Notes: generated by a model from the letters alone, not told the origin. A stretch of 64,000 nt of DNA from Zelopaecilomyces penicillatus (GCA_005765155.1 VCCP01000005.1:1364001-1428000); one strand, 5' to 3'; positions 36,476 to 48,052 are shown, counted from the stretch's first letter. Translations and numbers: made by a program.

Positions 36476-37154
36476 ATGGTATGCGAGCACGTCCATCAAG
36501 TCTATCTTATCGCCACGAGTCGCACGCTTGGGCCATTCATTGAATCGCGAAGCGGCTTCAGTTGCACTACTTGAAGCTCCTTCGCTGGATTTCTGATAGC
36601 TTTAATGTGTCTTGATCTCTATCGATGGGATAGTGTTCAATGTTTTATATAAGAAAGCTAATTTGATATGAATAGTCTTCCCCACGTCCTTCTTCTCCTG
36701 CCAATGGCCCAGCTTCGGCCAGCGGCGCCAGCATCAGCAGGCCATCATCCCCGACACCCCCCGGTGGGCCACGAACAGCGATCCGAAGACGCGCCGCCGC
36801 TGATCAGAAGGAGAAGATCGCCAATGCCCGGCCTAGCAGCACGCGGGCTGCCGGCGCTGGCGGTTCCAGCAGCACTATGCTGAGTATGTCTTACTCGTTT
36901 CCATCTCGATATCGTTTGCACATGGAGGCACAATGATTCTGTTTACATACTAACTCGAAAAAACAGGACTGTATACCGATGAGTCCCCTGGATTGAAGGT
37001 TGACCCTGTCGTTGTTTTGGTTCTCTCTCTTGTCTTCATCTTCAGCGTCGTTGCTCTGCACAGTAAGTTGATTTTGGAAGCCATTCCATTCGCGCAGCTG
37101 CAACTAACAACCTCTACAGTCATTGCCAAGCTCAGCCGAAAATTCTCTAGCTAA
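36476..37154 (+). CDS. SBH1: SEC61 translocon beta subunit
   Basis: Small tail-anchored subunit of the endoplasmic reticulum Sec61 protein-conducting channel. Four exons (36476-36478, 36676-36883, 36967-37062, 37120-37154) give 113 residues. The first coding exon is only the ATG. Exon 2 is fixed by an in-frame TAG at the acceptor, so the protein must enter by splicing at 36675|36676. Family marks are SPTPPGGPRTAIRRRAAAD, the TRAAGAGGSSSTMLRLYTDE block and KVDPVVVLVLSL. The single C-terminal membrane span lies at about 85-106 and a short basic lumenal end reads AKLSRKFSS. All introns are GT-AG, with GCTAAT and ACTAAC branch-like sites. An unspliced open frame at 36668-36883 lies in the wrong frame and is a shadow. 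Confidence 0.95.
36479..36675 (+). other. SBH1: Intron directly after the start codon of SEC61 beta
   Basis: A 197-base intron starts at the base after ATG (ATG|GTATGC) and ends TATGAATAG, with a GCTAAT branch-like site 16-21 bases before the acceptor. It contains no in-frame alternative start that would give the Sec61 beta N-terminus. Splicing is thus required to join the initiator Met to the second codon (TCT). Confidence 0.85.
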
Positions 37155-38765
37155 ATACTTTTTATTGGGGGTTCACGCGCGAGAGGACATGACGGGACTG
37201 GGAATGATGGTTTGGCGACGGCGCAAATTCATGGAGGGGCTTGGTCGGTGACCTGGGATCTGCGACGACTATTTCCGGGTTAATGAGTTTCGGCCAGAGA
37301 GTGTGCCTGGCAGCTGGCCAAGGCGTAATCTAGCCGACCCTGACATATTGTATTATACCAAAAAAGGGATCCATTTGCAACCGTGGACGTTTGGTTCTTG
37401 GCATAAGGGCCGGATTTTATTGTGACTATGACGAGTTACGAAGTGAGGACCCCGATGCCAACATCGCTCGATGATGCTCCTGTCAATTCTGTGAATTGGT
37501 GTTGCAATTACCACCATATTGAACGATGACTAGATAGATCGTGATCGCCCAGCCAAGCTCGTATCACTTCCAGCCAAGCTCTTGTCATAAGCCACAGCCT
37601 GCCAGAGCTTGGTAGCTGAACTTTTGACATACGCAATGAATAGGAGACGGTCTGCAGCATCTAACCCTCAATTGGTTGGATATACCAACTTCTACAAAGT
37701 TTGGAGGACGCAGGGATGACGACGCTAGGCGGCACTTGAAAGTGCTTTGCGCAACAGCCAGCTATCGGCATTGCGTGGCTGCTTCGTGATTCTAATTTGG
37801 TCTCCAGGCTCCAGCATTTGATGTTGGACTTACAGACGGGATTCCGCACGGGATCTGATGTTTCCACAGCAAAGAGTTGCTACCGATACGCGTATTTGTC
37901 GTGTTCGAGCCTTGAACGAAAGCTTATCTACATCAGGGGCAACCTTGAGAATGCCCATGTGGCTCAGGGCGCTTACGTATGTGCTCTTGAGAGAACATGA
38001 CAGACTGCCTCGAGATTGGATGGTTGGGGAGGGAGTGAGCTTCCAGCTGAACTCCCTCCGCCACTGGATCCACTGGCGCCAACTGGAGTTACTGGAGCAA
38101 ATTGGGCGAGCAAGCACCGCAACAACCCCTCTATCCTCGCGGCATCACTGCCGTTAGCAACCCGCAGCAGTAATTAGTGGCCGTCATGGGGGGTGACTGC
38201 GGGGCTCTCGACGAACTGGCAATCGAAACAGCATGTAGCACCAGAATAGCTCAAGCAACCAAATGGACAGCTCTTACAACAGATTCAGTTCTTAGGTACA
38301 TGTGCAATCCCGCTTCAACTTCTCAACTTCTCATCTTCCATCGTGATTGCCCCTCCCCGCCGTCTACTCCAAAACAAAATCCAGCTGCCTGCTCTCAGCC
38401 AGTCTTGGCTTGCAATACACAGCTTCGTTCTCGTTAAGCAGGGATGACACACGTCATTGCCGTTTATTAGCGCCAAGCTGTCTGTACTCCGTACTGCTCG
38501 GGTTGCGCATCGTCAGAGTCGACATACTTGACTTATAATCACGGCCCAACCGTCCATTCTATAGTCGTTCGATTTCTTCAGACTGGTTATCAATTCTTTC
38601 CTCCGACGACACAAGGCCCATGTACTGGTTTCAGTAGCCCTTCGTGTTCTGCCCCAACTCTGGTTCTGCCAACTTGCATTACCACTACTTCTCGAAGCTC
38701 TGTTGCCCAGACCACCTCCACACACCATCCTCGCCGTGTCGAGCGCAGTGCTTGAATAGCCAGCC
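37155..38765. other. Intergenic upstream of glycosyltransferase
   Basis: About 1.6 kb between two plus-strand genes. It contains a near-direct repeat of CCAGCCAAGCTC at about 37550-37580 and no recognisable coding sequence. The last 100 bases are pyrimidine-rich, a normal leader for the gene starting at 38766. Confidence 0.6.
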
Positions 38766-41700
38766 ATGGCCATAATCAATGATAAAGAGACTTTAGCCAG
38801 ACAGGAATCTTCAGGAACAGCACCGCGGCGAAGCCAAGATATCTTAGGATCTCTGACAACAGATGGTCCTATTATCCCCAACCTCGAGCCACCTGTCGAT
38901 GCCCCACCTGCCTATGGAGAAAACCATGATCACCTTCAATTTTCAAGACAAGGCATCGAGGCTGGCGCAGTTGTGACAGGTATGTATTCACGAGGGTTTC
39001 GCTCCAGAAAGAACTCTGCATATAATATGCGCTTGTAATTGTGATCACCAGTATTGTGGTTGCTATATGATGACCTCCGCTAATAGCCCAACCCCTCAGA
39101 TGATGGTAGAGTCAATATCAACATCAATACCAAGGGCAGAAGACTAGCTGATCTTCTTGCGCCGACTCTCGCAAGTCAACTTGCTCAGGAGACATCACTA
39201 CCTCCCGCATATATCCCGCCAAGCCTTGAGGACCAGCCCGGAAAGGAACCTCCCCCACGGCTCAATGTGGTCATTCAAATCGTGGGATCTCGTGGCGATG
39301 TTCAGCCATTTGTCGCTCTCGGCAAAATCCTAAAAGAAACATATGGTCATAGAGTTCGAGTTGCGACTCATCCAAGTTTTCAATCCTTTGTTGAAGATAA
39401 TGGACTTGAATTTTTCAGCATCGGAGGTGATCCGGCAGAGCTGATGGCTTTCATGGTCAAACACCCGGGTCTCATGCCGGGCTTGGATGCCTTGAAGAGC
39501 GGCGAGATCAGCCGACGCCGAAAGGGAGTTCAGGAAATGCTAATAGGATGCTGGAGGTCATGTATTGAGGCTGGCAACGGACTTGGACCGCCGCCCAAAG
39601 CCCACTCTGCAAATCAGCCATGGGACCCATCCTCGGGCGTACCAGGAGATCACAATCAAGAGCCATTTGTGGCAGATGCCATCATTGCAAACCCCCCTAG
39701 CTTTGCCCATATCCACGTTGCCGAGAAGATGGGAATCCCTCTTCATATCATGTTCACGTAAGTGGGAATCAATCTCAGAAGAGATCTTTAAGATGGCTGC
39801 TAATCTTGTTTGTCTTTCGTCAGCATGCCATGGTCACCAACGAGAGCATTTCCTCATCCGCTGGCCAACATCCAATCGTCCAATGCTGGAGATGTGATGA
39901 CGAATTATCTGTCGTATACCTTGGTTGAAATGATGACATGGCAAGGCCTAGGGGATGTTATCAATAGATTTCGAGAAAAGGCTTTGGACTTAGCCCCATT
40001 ATCCCTAATATGGGCCCCCGGACTACTCTCTAGGCTTAGAGTGCCTTACACCTACTGCTGGTATGTAGCATTACATCATCTGGACCGGCTTTAATTGCTC
40101 ACTATCTTCATTACAGGTCGCCGGCTTTGATACCTAAGCCAAACGATTGGGGCTCACATGTAGACATCTCTGGCTTTTTCTTCCTCAACCTAGCATCTTC
40201 TTACACCCCTGACCCTGAGCTTGCGGCGTTCCTGGAAGAAGGGCCACCGCCTGTCTACATTGGATTCGGATCCATAGTAGTTGATGATCCAACTGCACTT
40301 ACGCGCATGATATTTGATGCTGTCCATATTGCTGGCGTACGAGCGTTGGTGTCTAAGGGATGGGGTGGTCTAGGCGCTGATGCCGTAGGTCAGCCTGATG
40401 GAGTTTTCATGTTGGGCAATGTTCCCCATGATTGGCTTTTTGATAAAGTGTCTTGTGTTGTCCACCATGGTGGTGCTGGAACAACCGCCGCCGGAATCAA
40501 GGCTGGCAAACCCACGCTTGTGGTCCCCTTTTTTGGCGATCAGCCCTTTTGGGGCGCAATGATTGCTCGAGCCAACGCTGGACCGGACCCTATTCCTCAC
40601 AAGCAGATGACAGCAGAAAAGCTAGCCGAGGCGATCAAATACTGTCTCCAGCCAGACACACAACAGCAAGCTAAAGTGCTTGGACAAAAGATTCGTGAAG
40701 AGAAAGGAACAGATGTTGGAGGTAGAAGCTTTCACAACCATCTCAACGTTGACGTCCTTCGTTGCTCCCTGGCACCTAGTCGGGTGGCGGTTTGGCGTGT
40801 TCGGAGGACGAAAGTGCGGCTCAGCTCTCTCGCAGCCACCGTGCTGGTAAATCATGGCGTCTTGAAATACTTAGATCTTAAGCTGTGAGAATATCTTCCT
40901 ATAGGAATTTTGCAAGTTCCAATGCTTACTGACTACCAAAAAAGTTACCGACCCATCGAGTTCAATACGGATGACCAACCTCCTGATCCAATCACAGCCG
41001 GAGCAGTTTCTCTGGTAACGGATATGAGCACAATTGGCATGGCTATAGCGGATATGCCGCGAGACCTGTTCAAGTCTACTAAAAAGATGAGAGCTTCCCA
41101 AGTGTCGCTGGCAGATACAGCTAGCCAAGGCACCGAAGGTGCTAGCATTTCAGGCTCTAGAGGAGGCTCAACAACTGACGTCGCAGTAACGATGCCCCCA
41201 GTGACGACACAGTCAAGTACTGGTGCCAATGAACATGCCCCTGCCAGCAACAACGATCAATGTGACTTGCAGCATTCAATATCCGGATCTTCATCGACTT
41301 TCCCTCCCTCAACAGAGGGTGAACGGCCGCATACACCAGACCTTGGAGGATCTAGAACGGCTAGCAAACAACTGGAAGGACCTTTATCTCCTGCAAAGGA
41401 GACTCCAACCTCTCAGTCAGAGGTTAACCTTGAAGCTGCTATAGATGCAGGAAGAGGAGTCAGTCGAGTTGTTACAACCAGCGTCAAATCTCCAATGAAC
41501 TTTTGTCTCGGGTTGGCAAGAGGGTTTCGAAACATTCCAAAACTTTACAACGATGACACAATTCGGCCTGTGGATAAAGTTACAGATATTAGCAGCGGTT
41601 TCAAAGTTGCAGGTAAGGAATTTGGCTTTGGCCTTTACGATGGAATATCCGGACTTGTCACGCAACCTATCAAAGGGGCTCAAAAGGATGGCACTGCTGG

Positions 41701-42906
41701 ATTTATCAAAGGATTTGGCAAAGGCATTGGAGGCTTGATGGCGAAACCCGCTGCAGGTGAGTCGTCCATCGAGAAATACTGAGGTTGACTTGATCTAAAC
41801 TACGAATAGGATTTTGGGGCCTCCCAGCATATGTTATGCAAGGTGCCTATGCCGAAGTTAACAAACTCATGTCTAAGAGCGTTCAAAATTACATCATCAC
41901 CTCGAGAGTTGTTCAAGGTGAAATGGATGTGACAAAAGCAACGGAGGGGGAGAAGATGGATATTTTGAACCGATGGAACACTGATGTTCGACATGACATC
42001 AAGAACTTTGACTCCATGAAAAGAAGAGAACGAGCTGCCGAGAAGGCACCGGCTGGACAAACTCCAGCTAGCCCTGGTGGTCGTTCAACCTCTCGACTCG
42101 TTAAAAGGCTCACGGGCAGCAGCCAGAATCTCGGAATCCCGTCTGAAAGAGGAGCTACTGCTTCCGATTCACAAAGTTCACTCTCACAGAATAGAGTTGA
42201 TGCCGATTCTGAGTTTGAAAATGCCATACAGGCCTCCGTGAGAGAAACATCAAGAGGCAACGCAGAAGAGGATGCCATGATTGAGGAAGCTATTAGAGGA
42301 AGCGTTAATGCTATACGTCAAAATGGCGATTTGCCTAATCCTGTTCCTATCCATTCGGACGTCAAAGACCCAACTATCTTTGAGGATGAAGAATACCGAA
42401 TCACGGATGAGGAGTATCAAGCTTTGATTGAGCAAGCGATACAGGATAGCCTGGCTAACCACGGTTCCCTTCTACTGTTACCTCAACAATCTGATGCTGA
42501 GCCACTGGTACCCGGTGGTTCCCACCCGGCCAACAGTAGTGAGGATGTTGAGTTGAAGCGAGCGATTCAAGAATCGCAAAATCCACCGAGTTTGCCACCA
42601 CGGTATGCTACATCTGACAATGATGACGAGCAACTCCGCCAAGCTCTTGAGGCATCCAAGAATGAAATGGACCAAGAGAAGAGCCAGAGGACGGAGGAAG
42701 ATATTGTGATGGAATATGTCAAAAAGCAGAGTCTCGCGGAAGAACAGTTCCGGCAGCAACGCCTAGTGAAGGAGAAAAGCAACATGGCTGAGCATGAGCA
42801 CCAACAACCTACCGAAGATGACGAGGAGCTGCGAAAAGCAATCGAAGAGAGTCTGAAATTGAGTAGAGGAGATTCTTCTGGACCTTCAGGAAGCGCTGCC
42901 CAATAG
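38766..42906 (+). CDS. Sterol-glucosyltransferase-like protein with VPS13-like segment and UIMs
   Basis: Six exons (38766-38979, 39100-39757, 39824-40060, 40117-40884, 40945-41756, 41810-42906) give 1,261 residues. Residues about 125-290 are a GT28-type N-terminal half (VVIQIVGSRGDVQPFVALG). About 370-620 form the UDP-sugar-binding half with HHGGAGTTAAG at about 486-496 and PFFGDQPFWG. Both match fungal UDP-glucose:sterol 3-beta-glucosyltransferases, without the PH/GRAM domains of Atg26. About 792-915 carry a Gly-rich segment (DGISGLVTQPIKGAQKDG, then GFIKGFGKGIGGLMAKP) like the VPS13/ATG2 C-terminal region. About 1029-1246 hold six UIM-like helices, for example EEYQALIEQAIQDSL, EDVELKRAIQES and DDEELRKAIEESL, plus one weaker copy. 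Predicted to act on membrane lipids and bind ubiquitin; the sugar acceptor is inferred. Confidence 0.9.
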
Positions 42907-43450
42907 AAACAAAGAAGTTTGAGCGGGAATATGGATTAAGAATATGGGAGACGAAATTATTTAGGGGATATTGTGGGGATACACACATAGGATACCATTA
43001 TGGAGCCCTGATTTATTGTTGTTGTGGAATATCGTGCGCAACTATTCATATACCAGAGAATGTAAAAGGACGCAATGAAAGTATATTGTTTCCCATGACG
43101 TCGCGACATGAGTTTTCTTGAATAGACAAGGAACATACCATTAAGAAAAACGCCACTCACTCCAACTTGTACAAATTAAATCGCCCTTCTCAAGAAGGCG
43201 GGAGGAAGATAATACTCATACATGGACTGGATCACAAGAAACTGCCAGCTGGAAAATCAAGGAATAACTGCTATCATACACTGCGACTTCTGTCGATATT
43301 GCGCCTCGATGGTATGATAAATAGGACGGGGATACTCTCTCTGTCGTTGACGCCGTGTTTTACACCCCACACAGCCGTGAGTTGATTTGATAGAGGTAAG
43401 GAGATACCGAGTCATGCACTATACGCAATAGTGGTGTATGCGACCCTGTT
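42907..43450. other. Convergent 3' region
   Basis: About 540 bases between the 3' ends of the glycosyltransferase (plus) and the zinc-ribbon gene (minus). A/T-rich, no gene seen. Confidence 0.65.
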
Positions 43451-43962
43451 TTAGCCATATGCCGGAGGTGCTTGGCCGCCATATTGAGGCTGGTTGTAAG
43501 GAGGTTGGCTATAATTGGGCTTGCCCTGTTGGCTATAGCCCTGCTGTGGAGCACCTTGATGTTGCTGAGGAGGATAAGCACCACCGCCGCCATCCCCTCG
43601 CTGGCCGCCGTTGGCCATGGCCGTGACGTCAGGACGCTGGTTCAGCGGCTGCTGGAACTTGCAGATTTGACAGACTACCTCATCGTAGCCAGAAATGGTG
43701 AAGGGAATGATGGGCTGTGAAAGAGGCGTTAGTAAAGAGAGATCCGGGCAGCAACGGCGACGACTCCAGAGAGGGATATATACATGCTTATAAATTAGAA
43801 GGGACTGTTACAACTTACAATGAAGCAAAATGTGAAAAAGGGTTTGCTGTTGATGACGTGGCCAGCCATGTTACCACAGTGCTGGCATCGACATACGAGG
43901 CCTTCATAGCCCTTAACATCCCTCCGGAAGGTCTGCTCGCCGCAGACGAAGAAGAAGCACAT
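43451..43962 (-). CDS. Small zinc-ribbon protein with Q/P/G/Y-rich tail
   Basis: Two exons (43962-43819, 43714-43451) code 135 residues. The N-terminus MCFFFVCGEQTF, then VCRCQHCGNMAGHV and later VVCQICKFQQPL give paired Cys that fit a zinc ribbon of the fungal zinc-ribbon-15 type. A hydrophobic FFTFCFIPIIPFTISGY stretch links the two halves. The last about 50 residues are rich in Gln, Pro, Gly and Tyr (for example PQYGGQAPPAYG), probably disordered. The phase-0 intron (43715-43818) falls within the hydrophobic link, and frame and sense support it. Function unknown; the hydrophobic link may associate with membranes. It is divergent from RPP1 across a 1.25-kb shared upstream region. Confidence 0.82.
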
Positions 43963-45212
43963 AGCGGATGATGATAGTTTTTTTTTTTTACACAAAAAGT
44001 TTAAAAAAGGCGGAGGATGAATGTATTTGATGGGACCTTGGTTTTTGTTCCGTTGCGCGGGCTTTTGCAGTCTTGTTGGATGATTCGGCCCTGTGTTTAA
44101 ATGCACGTGAAGCAGGCCCCCCTATTCACTGCCTTGTAGTTTGACCGCGTGTTTTTTATCCCCAAGTTCCAACACGGGGAGATTTCTTTCTTTGTTTTAA
44201 GGAATGGGAAGCGTTTGGAGATTTTTGGTGTTGAAGGGATGAAAAGGGCGAAAGAGAGTGAGATGATGAGATGGCGAAGATGGGAGGCGAATTGGACCTG
44301 AAATGGAAAGAGAAAGGGCGAACTTTAACACGCATAACACGCGCCACTATGGTGTGTGGCTGGGCTGTGTATGGGTGTACTTACGTATGCGCCAAGGCAG
44401 GTGCTTGGAGAGTTGGCTGGTCAGACGGTGGGAACAAGTCTATTCCATTAGGGATTTTGACGATTATCACTTATATAGTTAGCCGTTAATATAGTGAGTC
44501 AGGGAGCCTTCAATCTTAGGAAATCCGTCTTGGAGTGTGAATTGTGACATCAATGTGGCTCTATCAAAAGACATGAACGTCTTCCAGTAGGCGAGAAACT
44601 CCCACATAGCTGTCACTGAAGCTTCCTCATTCTAGGGGATAGCCCCACCACGGTATATGTTCCGGACGCACAGACCACCCATTTCCCTCATTCATCGGCG
44701 CAAATTCCGCTGTGCTGCAACGAGCGCCACCCCCCACCATGCTGGGAAGCTAAAATCTTTCGAGATTCACCTTCTTAAATTTAACAAAATCCGAACCCAT
44801 TTAACCGTAACCCCCGGCGCATATTCACTTCCCCTCGACGCGGAAATCGGCTTGTCACGAGAGATAAACAAGGAACTGTTGATATCAAGGACGAAAGAAG
44901 AGAAGGAAAGAGAGCCTGGGACTAGGGGCGGGCGGGGAGGAAAAAAGAGTTCGCAACGAAACCAAACCGACCATCCATAAATCCAACTGCGATTTGCGAA
45001 GCGTCGCATCTATTTATCCCAACCGATTGGAGAACAGCCACGAGGTCTATCGATGCGAAACGAGTCGGAGCTTGGAAACGGCGACTAGGCTCGTCGCTAG
45101 AATATTAAACGACCAAGACACTCTTGTTGCGCTACGCTGCCATTTGCGATTCGCATCCGACGCCATCTCGAGCAATTCTATCCCGAACCTCCCCCCCCTC
45201 AACAAACCAGCC
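43963..45212. other. Divergent promoter region, zinc-ribbon gene and RPP1
   Basis: About 1.25 kb upstream of both the zinc-ribbon gene (minus) and RPP1 (plus). The open frame of RPP1 extends upstream to 44994 without an ATG that is a better start; the ATG at 45213 is followed at once by the family N-terminus. No other gene seen. Confidence 0.65.
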
Positions 45213-46145
45213 ATGCTTTACGACCTCAACATTGCCTGGTCGCCATCCACCAGCACCAACCGCCTCATCCAAACCCTCTCCTTTGCCTCATCACTCGGCT
45301 ACGCCACCGTCGCTCTAAACCACACCCTCGAACTGCCCTTCCCAGCAAATCCCACCGCGCCGTTCCCCTCGCTGCCCGCAGCCTCATCATCATCATCATC
45401 ATCGCCAAAGCTCCCTAACGTGCTTCGCCGCGCAACGCTCCCCCTCGCCGACCCTGCCGCCACCAACTACCGTCTCTCTTCCCTCACTGCCGCTTACGAC
45501 CTCATCGCCGTGCGGCCCCTGACATCCGAGGCCTTTGACAATGCCTGCCACACTCTCGATGTCCCCATCATCTCTCTCGACTTGACCCAGCATTTCCCCT
45601 TTCACTTTCGGAAGAAGACGTGTAATACCGCTCTGCAGCGTGGTGTCCGCTTTGAGATTTGCTATTCGCAGAACCTCACCGCCGATCCTCGCGGCCGTGT
45701 CCACTTTATGGAGAATGTCAAGAAACTCATCACTGCCACCGCTGGCCAGGGTATTATCATCAGTAGTGAGGCCAAGGGCCCGCTCGGCCTGCGCGCTCCA
45801 GCAGATATCGTCAATTTGCTGCACTGTTCTTGTCCCGGACTAAAGGTCGAAAGGGGCATCGAAGGCTTCCGGTCTGAACCGAGAAGCGTCGTGGTCAATG
45901 AGGGCATCAAGCGGAACGGCTTCAGAGGTGTGGTGAACATTGTACAGGTTGCCACCAAGGATGCCACATCTGCCGGTGATTCCGCAGATGGCCGGGGCTC
46001 AGCCCAAGATTCGGATGGTAAACAGAACAAGAACCAAAAGCGCAAAAATGGCGAAGCGGACGCTCAACCCATGAGCAAGCGACAGGCGAAGAAGTTGAAA
46101 CTTGCCACACGAGCTGCCAGTAATGAAAAGAAGCACAGCTCATAA
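45213..46145 (+). CDS. RPP1: RNase P/MRP protein subunit p30 (RPP1)
   Basis: Intronless gene of 310 residues. Rpp1/p30 is a TIM-barrel-like protein subunit of nuclear RNase P and RNase MRP, which mature tRNA and rRNA precursors. It starts MLYDLNIAWSP, the usual p30 start. The core blocks are VALNHTLELP, YDLIAVRPLTSEAFDNAC, PIISLDLTQHFPFHF and the AL..GVRFEICYSQNL block. A low-complexity Ser run (residues about 51-58) interrupts the early domain. The C-terminus is a charged, Lys-rich tail (MSKRQAKKLKLATRA) of nuclear-signal type. No introns are needed; length is normal for fungi. Confidence 0.93.
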   Translation: MLYDLNIAWSPSTSTNRLIQTLSFASSLGYATVALNHTLELPFPANPTAPFPSLPAASSSSSSSPKLPNVLRRATLPLADPAATNYRLSSLTAAYDLIAVRPLTSEAFDNACHTLDVPIISLDLTQHFPFHFRKKTCNTALQRGVRFEICYSQNLTADPRGRVHFMENVKKLITATAGQGIIISSEAKGPLGLRAPADIVNLLHCSCPGLKVERGIEGFRSEPRSVVVNEGIKRNGFRGVVNIVQVATKDATSAGDSADGRGSAQDSDGKQNKNQKRKNGEADAQPMSKRQAKKLKLATRAASNEKKHSS

Positions 46146-46449
46146 TACGTTGAACTCCATCAATATTGTACAAAACGAACGATACCCCGATAGATATGGA
46201 CTTGGAGGAGGTACCTGGCTTTGCAGGGCCCGTTCACATTGATTCTAACTAGACTTGGCATTGCAAGAACTGAAATGATATGTACAATGAAATACATCCT
46301 CTCGTGTTAAAGAATTACGAGCCTCGTCTTACGTCCACCTTCTATATGGAGCACTGCCCTAACAGTCAAAAATACCATCTGTCCCAAACTCTTATTATAA
46401 TATACTTGTCCTACTCCTATTTGGCGCTATCAGCGCATCCCTTTGAAAT
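46146..46449. other. Short convergent 3' region
   Basis: About 300 bases between the stop codons of RPP1 (plus) and the Pro-rich secreted protein gene (minus). Presumably two 3' UTRs; no gene seen. Confidence 0.7.
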
Positions 46450-48052
46450 TTACAATATCAGAGTTGGACTTGCGGCTCCTCCTGCCGTTTTGGGCTCAAT
46501 GCCACCAAGATTTCCCAAGTCCAACTCACTCACTAGAGTGAACCCGCTGATATTCACGAAAGGCTGCTTCGGTGCTATACCTGAATTGCCACCAGGAACG
46601 GCCGTAGGTGCTGGTGCTCCATCAGTTATTGCGGGCTCAGCAGGTGCCGACGGATCTGGCCCTATGCCGAGTACGATGGAAGGGGAGAGGTCCGTGGGAG
46701 TAGGAACGCTTGTGCTGATATCACCAACAGCGTCGTTACCACCACCTGTGCTGGTGCTACTGGCTGCATCTGTAGTCGCAGTCGCGGTTGCCGTAGGAGC
46801 TGCGGCGTCAGGAGATGAGCTATTTGCATCTGAAGAGGATGGTGCTGCCTCGGTACTAGTATTTGGGCTCTCGGTTGCCGTTGCAGTGGGAGTTTCCGCG
46901 GGCTGTGCTTCAGTGCCCGAAGCAGGAACACCCGTGGTATCAGCTGACCCTGCTGTTGTACTTTCATTTGGAGGCGCACTGCTTGAAGGGGTCGTTTCTG
47001 CGGGAGGTTGTGCAGACGCCGGCGGTGTATCAGCTGGAGGAGCATCAGCGGGCGGTGCTTCGCTGATAGGGACAGTAGCTGTTGACGAAGCTGTTGTCGA
47101 AGCTACCGGAGGAGCCTCCGCAGGCGGCGGGGTTTCGGCTGGGGGAGCGGCGGGTGGAGGTGGAGGAGCTTCCGTAGGCGGAGCCTCAGCTGGAGGAGCT
47201 TCAGCTGGAGGGGGGGTCTCAACAGGCGGAAGAGGAGCTGGCGCCGAGATGTTTGCTGGAGGAGCTGCTGGCGGCAGAATCTCGACAGGCGGAATAGGGG
47301 CTGGTACCGAAGTGTTTGATGGAGGGGCTGCAGGCGGTAAAGTCTCAGCTGGAGGAGCGGCCGGAGGAGCAGCCGGAGGAGGAAGAGGAGTCTCTGCGGG
47401 CGGAGCTGCTACAGGCGGAGCAGCAACCGGGGGAGTATCCGCAGGTGGTGGATTTGCTGGAGGTGGCGATGGAGTGGCAGGGGGAGCTTCATTTCCACTA
47501 TTATTAGCAAATTGTTCAAATCTTTCATCCATGTCCTGCTGCGGGAACAGAAGATGGGTTCTCTCTCCGACTTACCTTGTCCTGGCAAGCTAAGCGTGGT
47601 TTGAGGCAGCGCCGAGGAAGGGATTGGTACAGTAGAAACACCAACACCATTCCCATCCTTATTCGGTGTAGGTTCAGGCTTGGCTGGTTGACCACCTGGA
47701 GGCAAAAAGGTGCCTGGAACCGTCGTAAAAATGGTGGTAGTAACTGGCGGAATTACTCCACCGTTTGGCGCTCCATTGCCGCCTCCAGTGGCGCGGCTTG
47801 GGGGCACCGTAATTGTTTCCGTGACCGTCTCGACTTCATTCCCACCACCAAGCAAACGCCCAATCTGATCCAGAAGTCCTTCTCTCTTGATCACGTTTCC
47901 ATTTGCATCGCGATTAAGCACTGCAGCCTGTGTATTGCGCAAGAAAGTGTAAGCTGATACGTACATCTTGCATTGATAGGTTAGTAGAACCGTATGTCTC
48001 TTACCTGAGCTACTGAAGATACAAGTAGGAAGTGCAAGACGGAGCGCCTCAT
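46450..48052 (-). CDS. Secreted Pro/Ala/Thr-rich protein
   Basis: Three exons (48052-48005, 47927-47576, 47486-46450) code about 478 residues. A signal peptide MRRSVLHFLLVSSVAQA is split by intron 1 just before its end. A short acidic/basic module with VKRE-like ends follows (NVIKREGLLDQIGRLLGG), then a TVTETITVPPS and VTTTIFTTVPG segment of the type seen in fungal cell-wall proteins. From about residue 134 the protein is an irregular repeat of APPAETPPPAEAPP type, rich in Pro, Ala, Thr and Ser, and very likely O-glycosylated. No GPI-type end is evident. The acceptor of intron 2 was chosen at 47486 because it alone keeps frame with the preceding phase-1 donor; a nearer acceptor would give a 35-base intron and the wrong frame. 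Confidence 0.78.

Noticed and set aside
36668..36883. Unspliced frame over the SEC61 beta exon 2.
   Set aside because: The Sec61 beta sequence is in another frame that needs the intron after ATG.
47541..47575. A 35-base intron in the Pro-rich secreted gene.
   Set aside because: Below the usual minimum length, and it does not restore the frame; the 89-base intron does.
46280..47593. Plus-strand 437-codon frame rich in Gly/Ala/Val/Ser.
   Set aside because: It is the complement of the Pro/Ala-rich exon of the secreted protein; the minus strand has a signal peptide and proper splicing.
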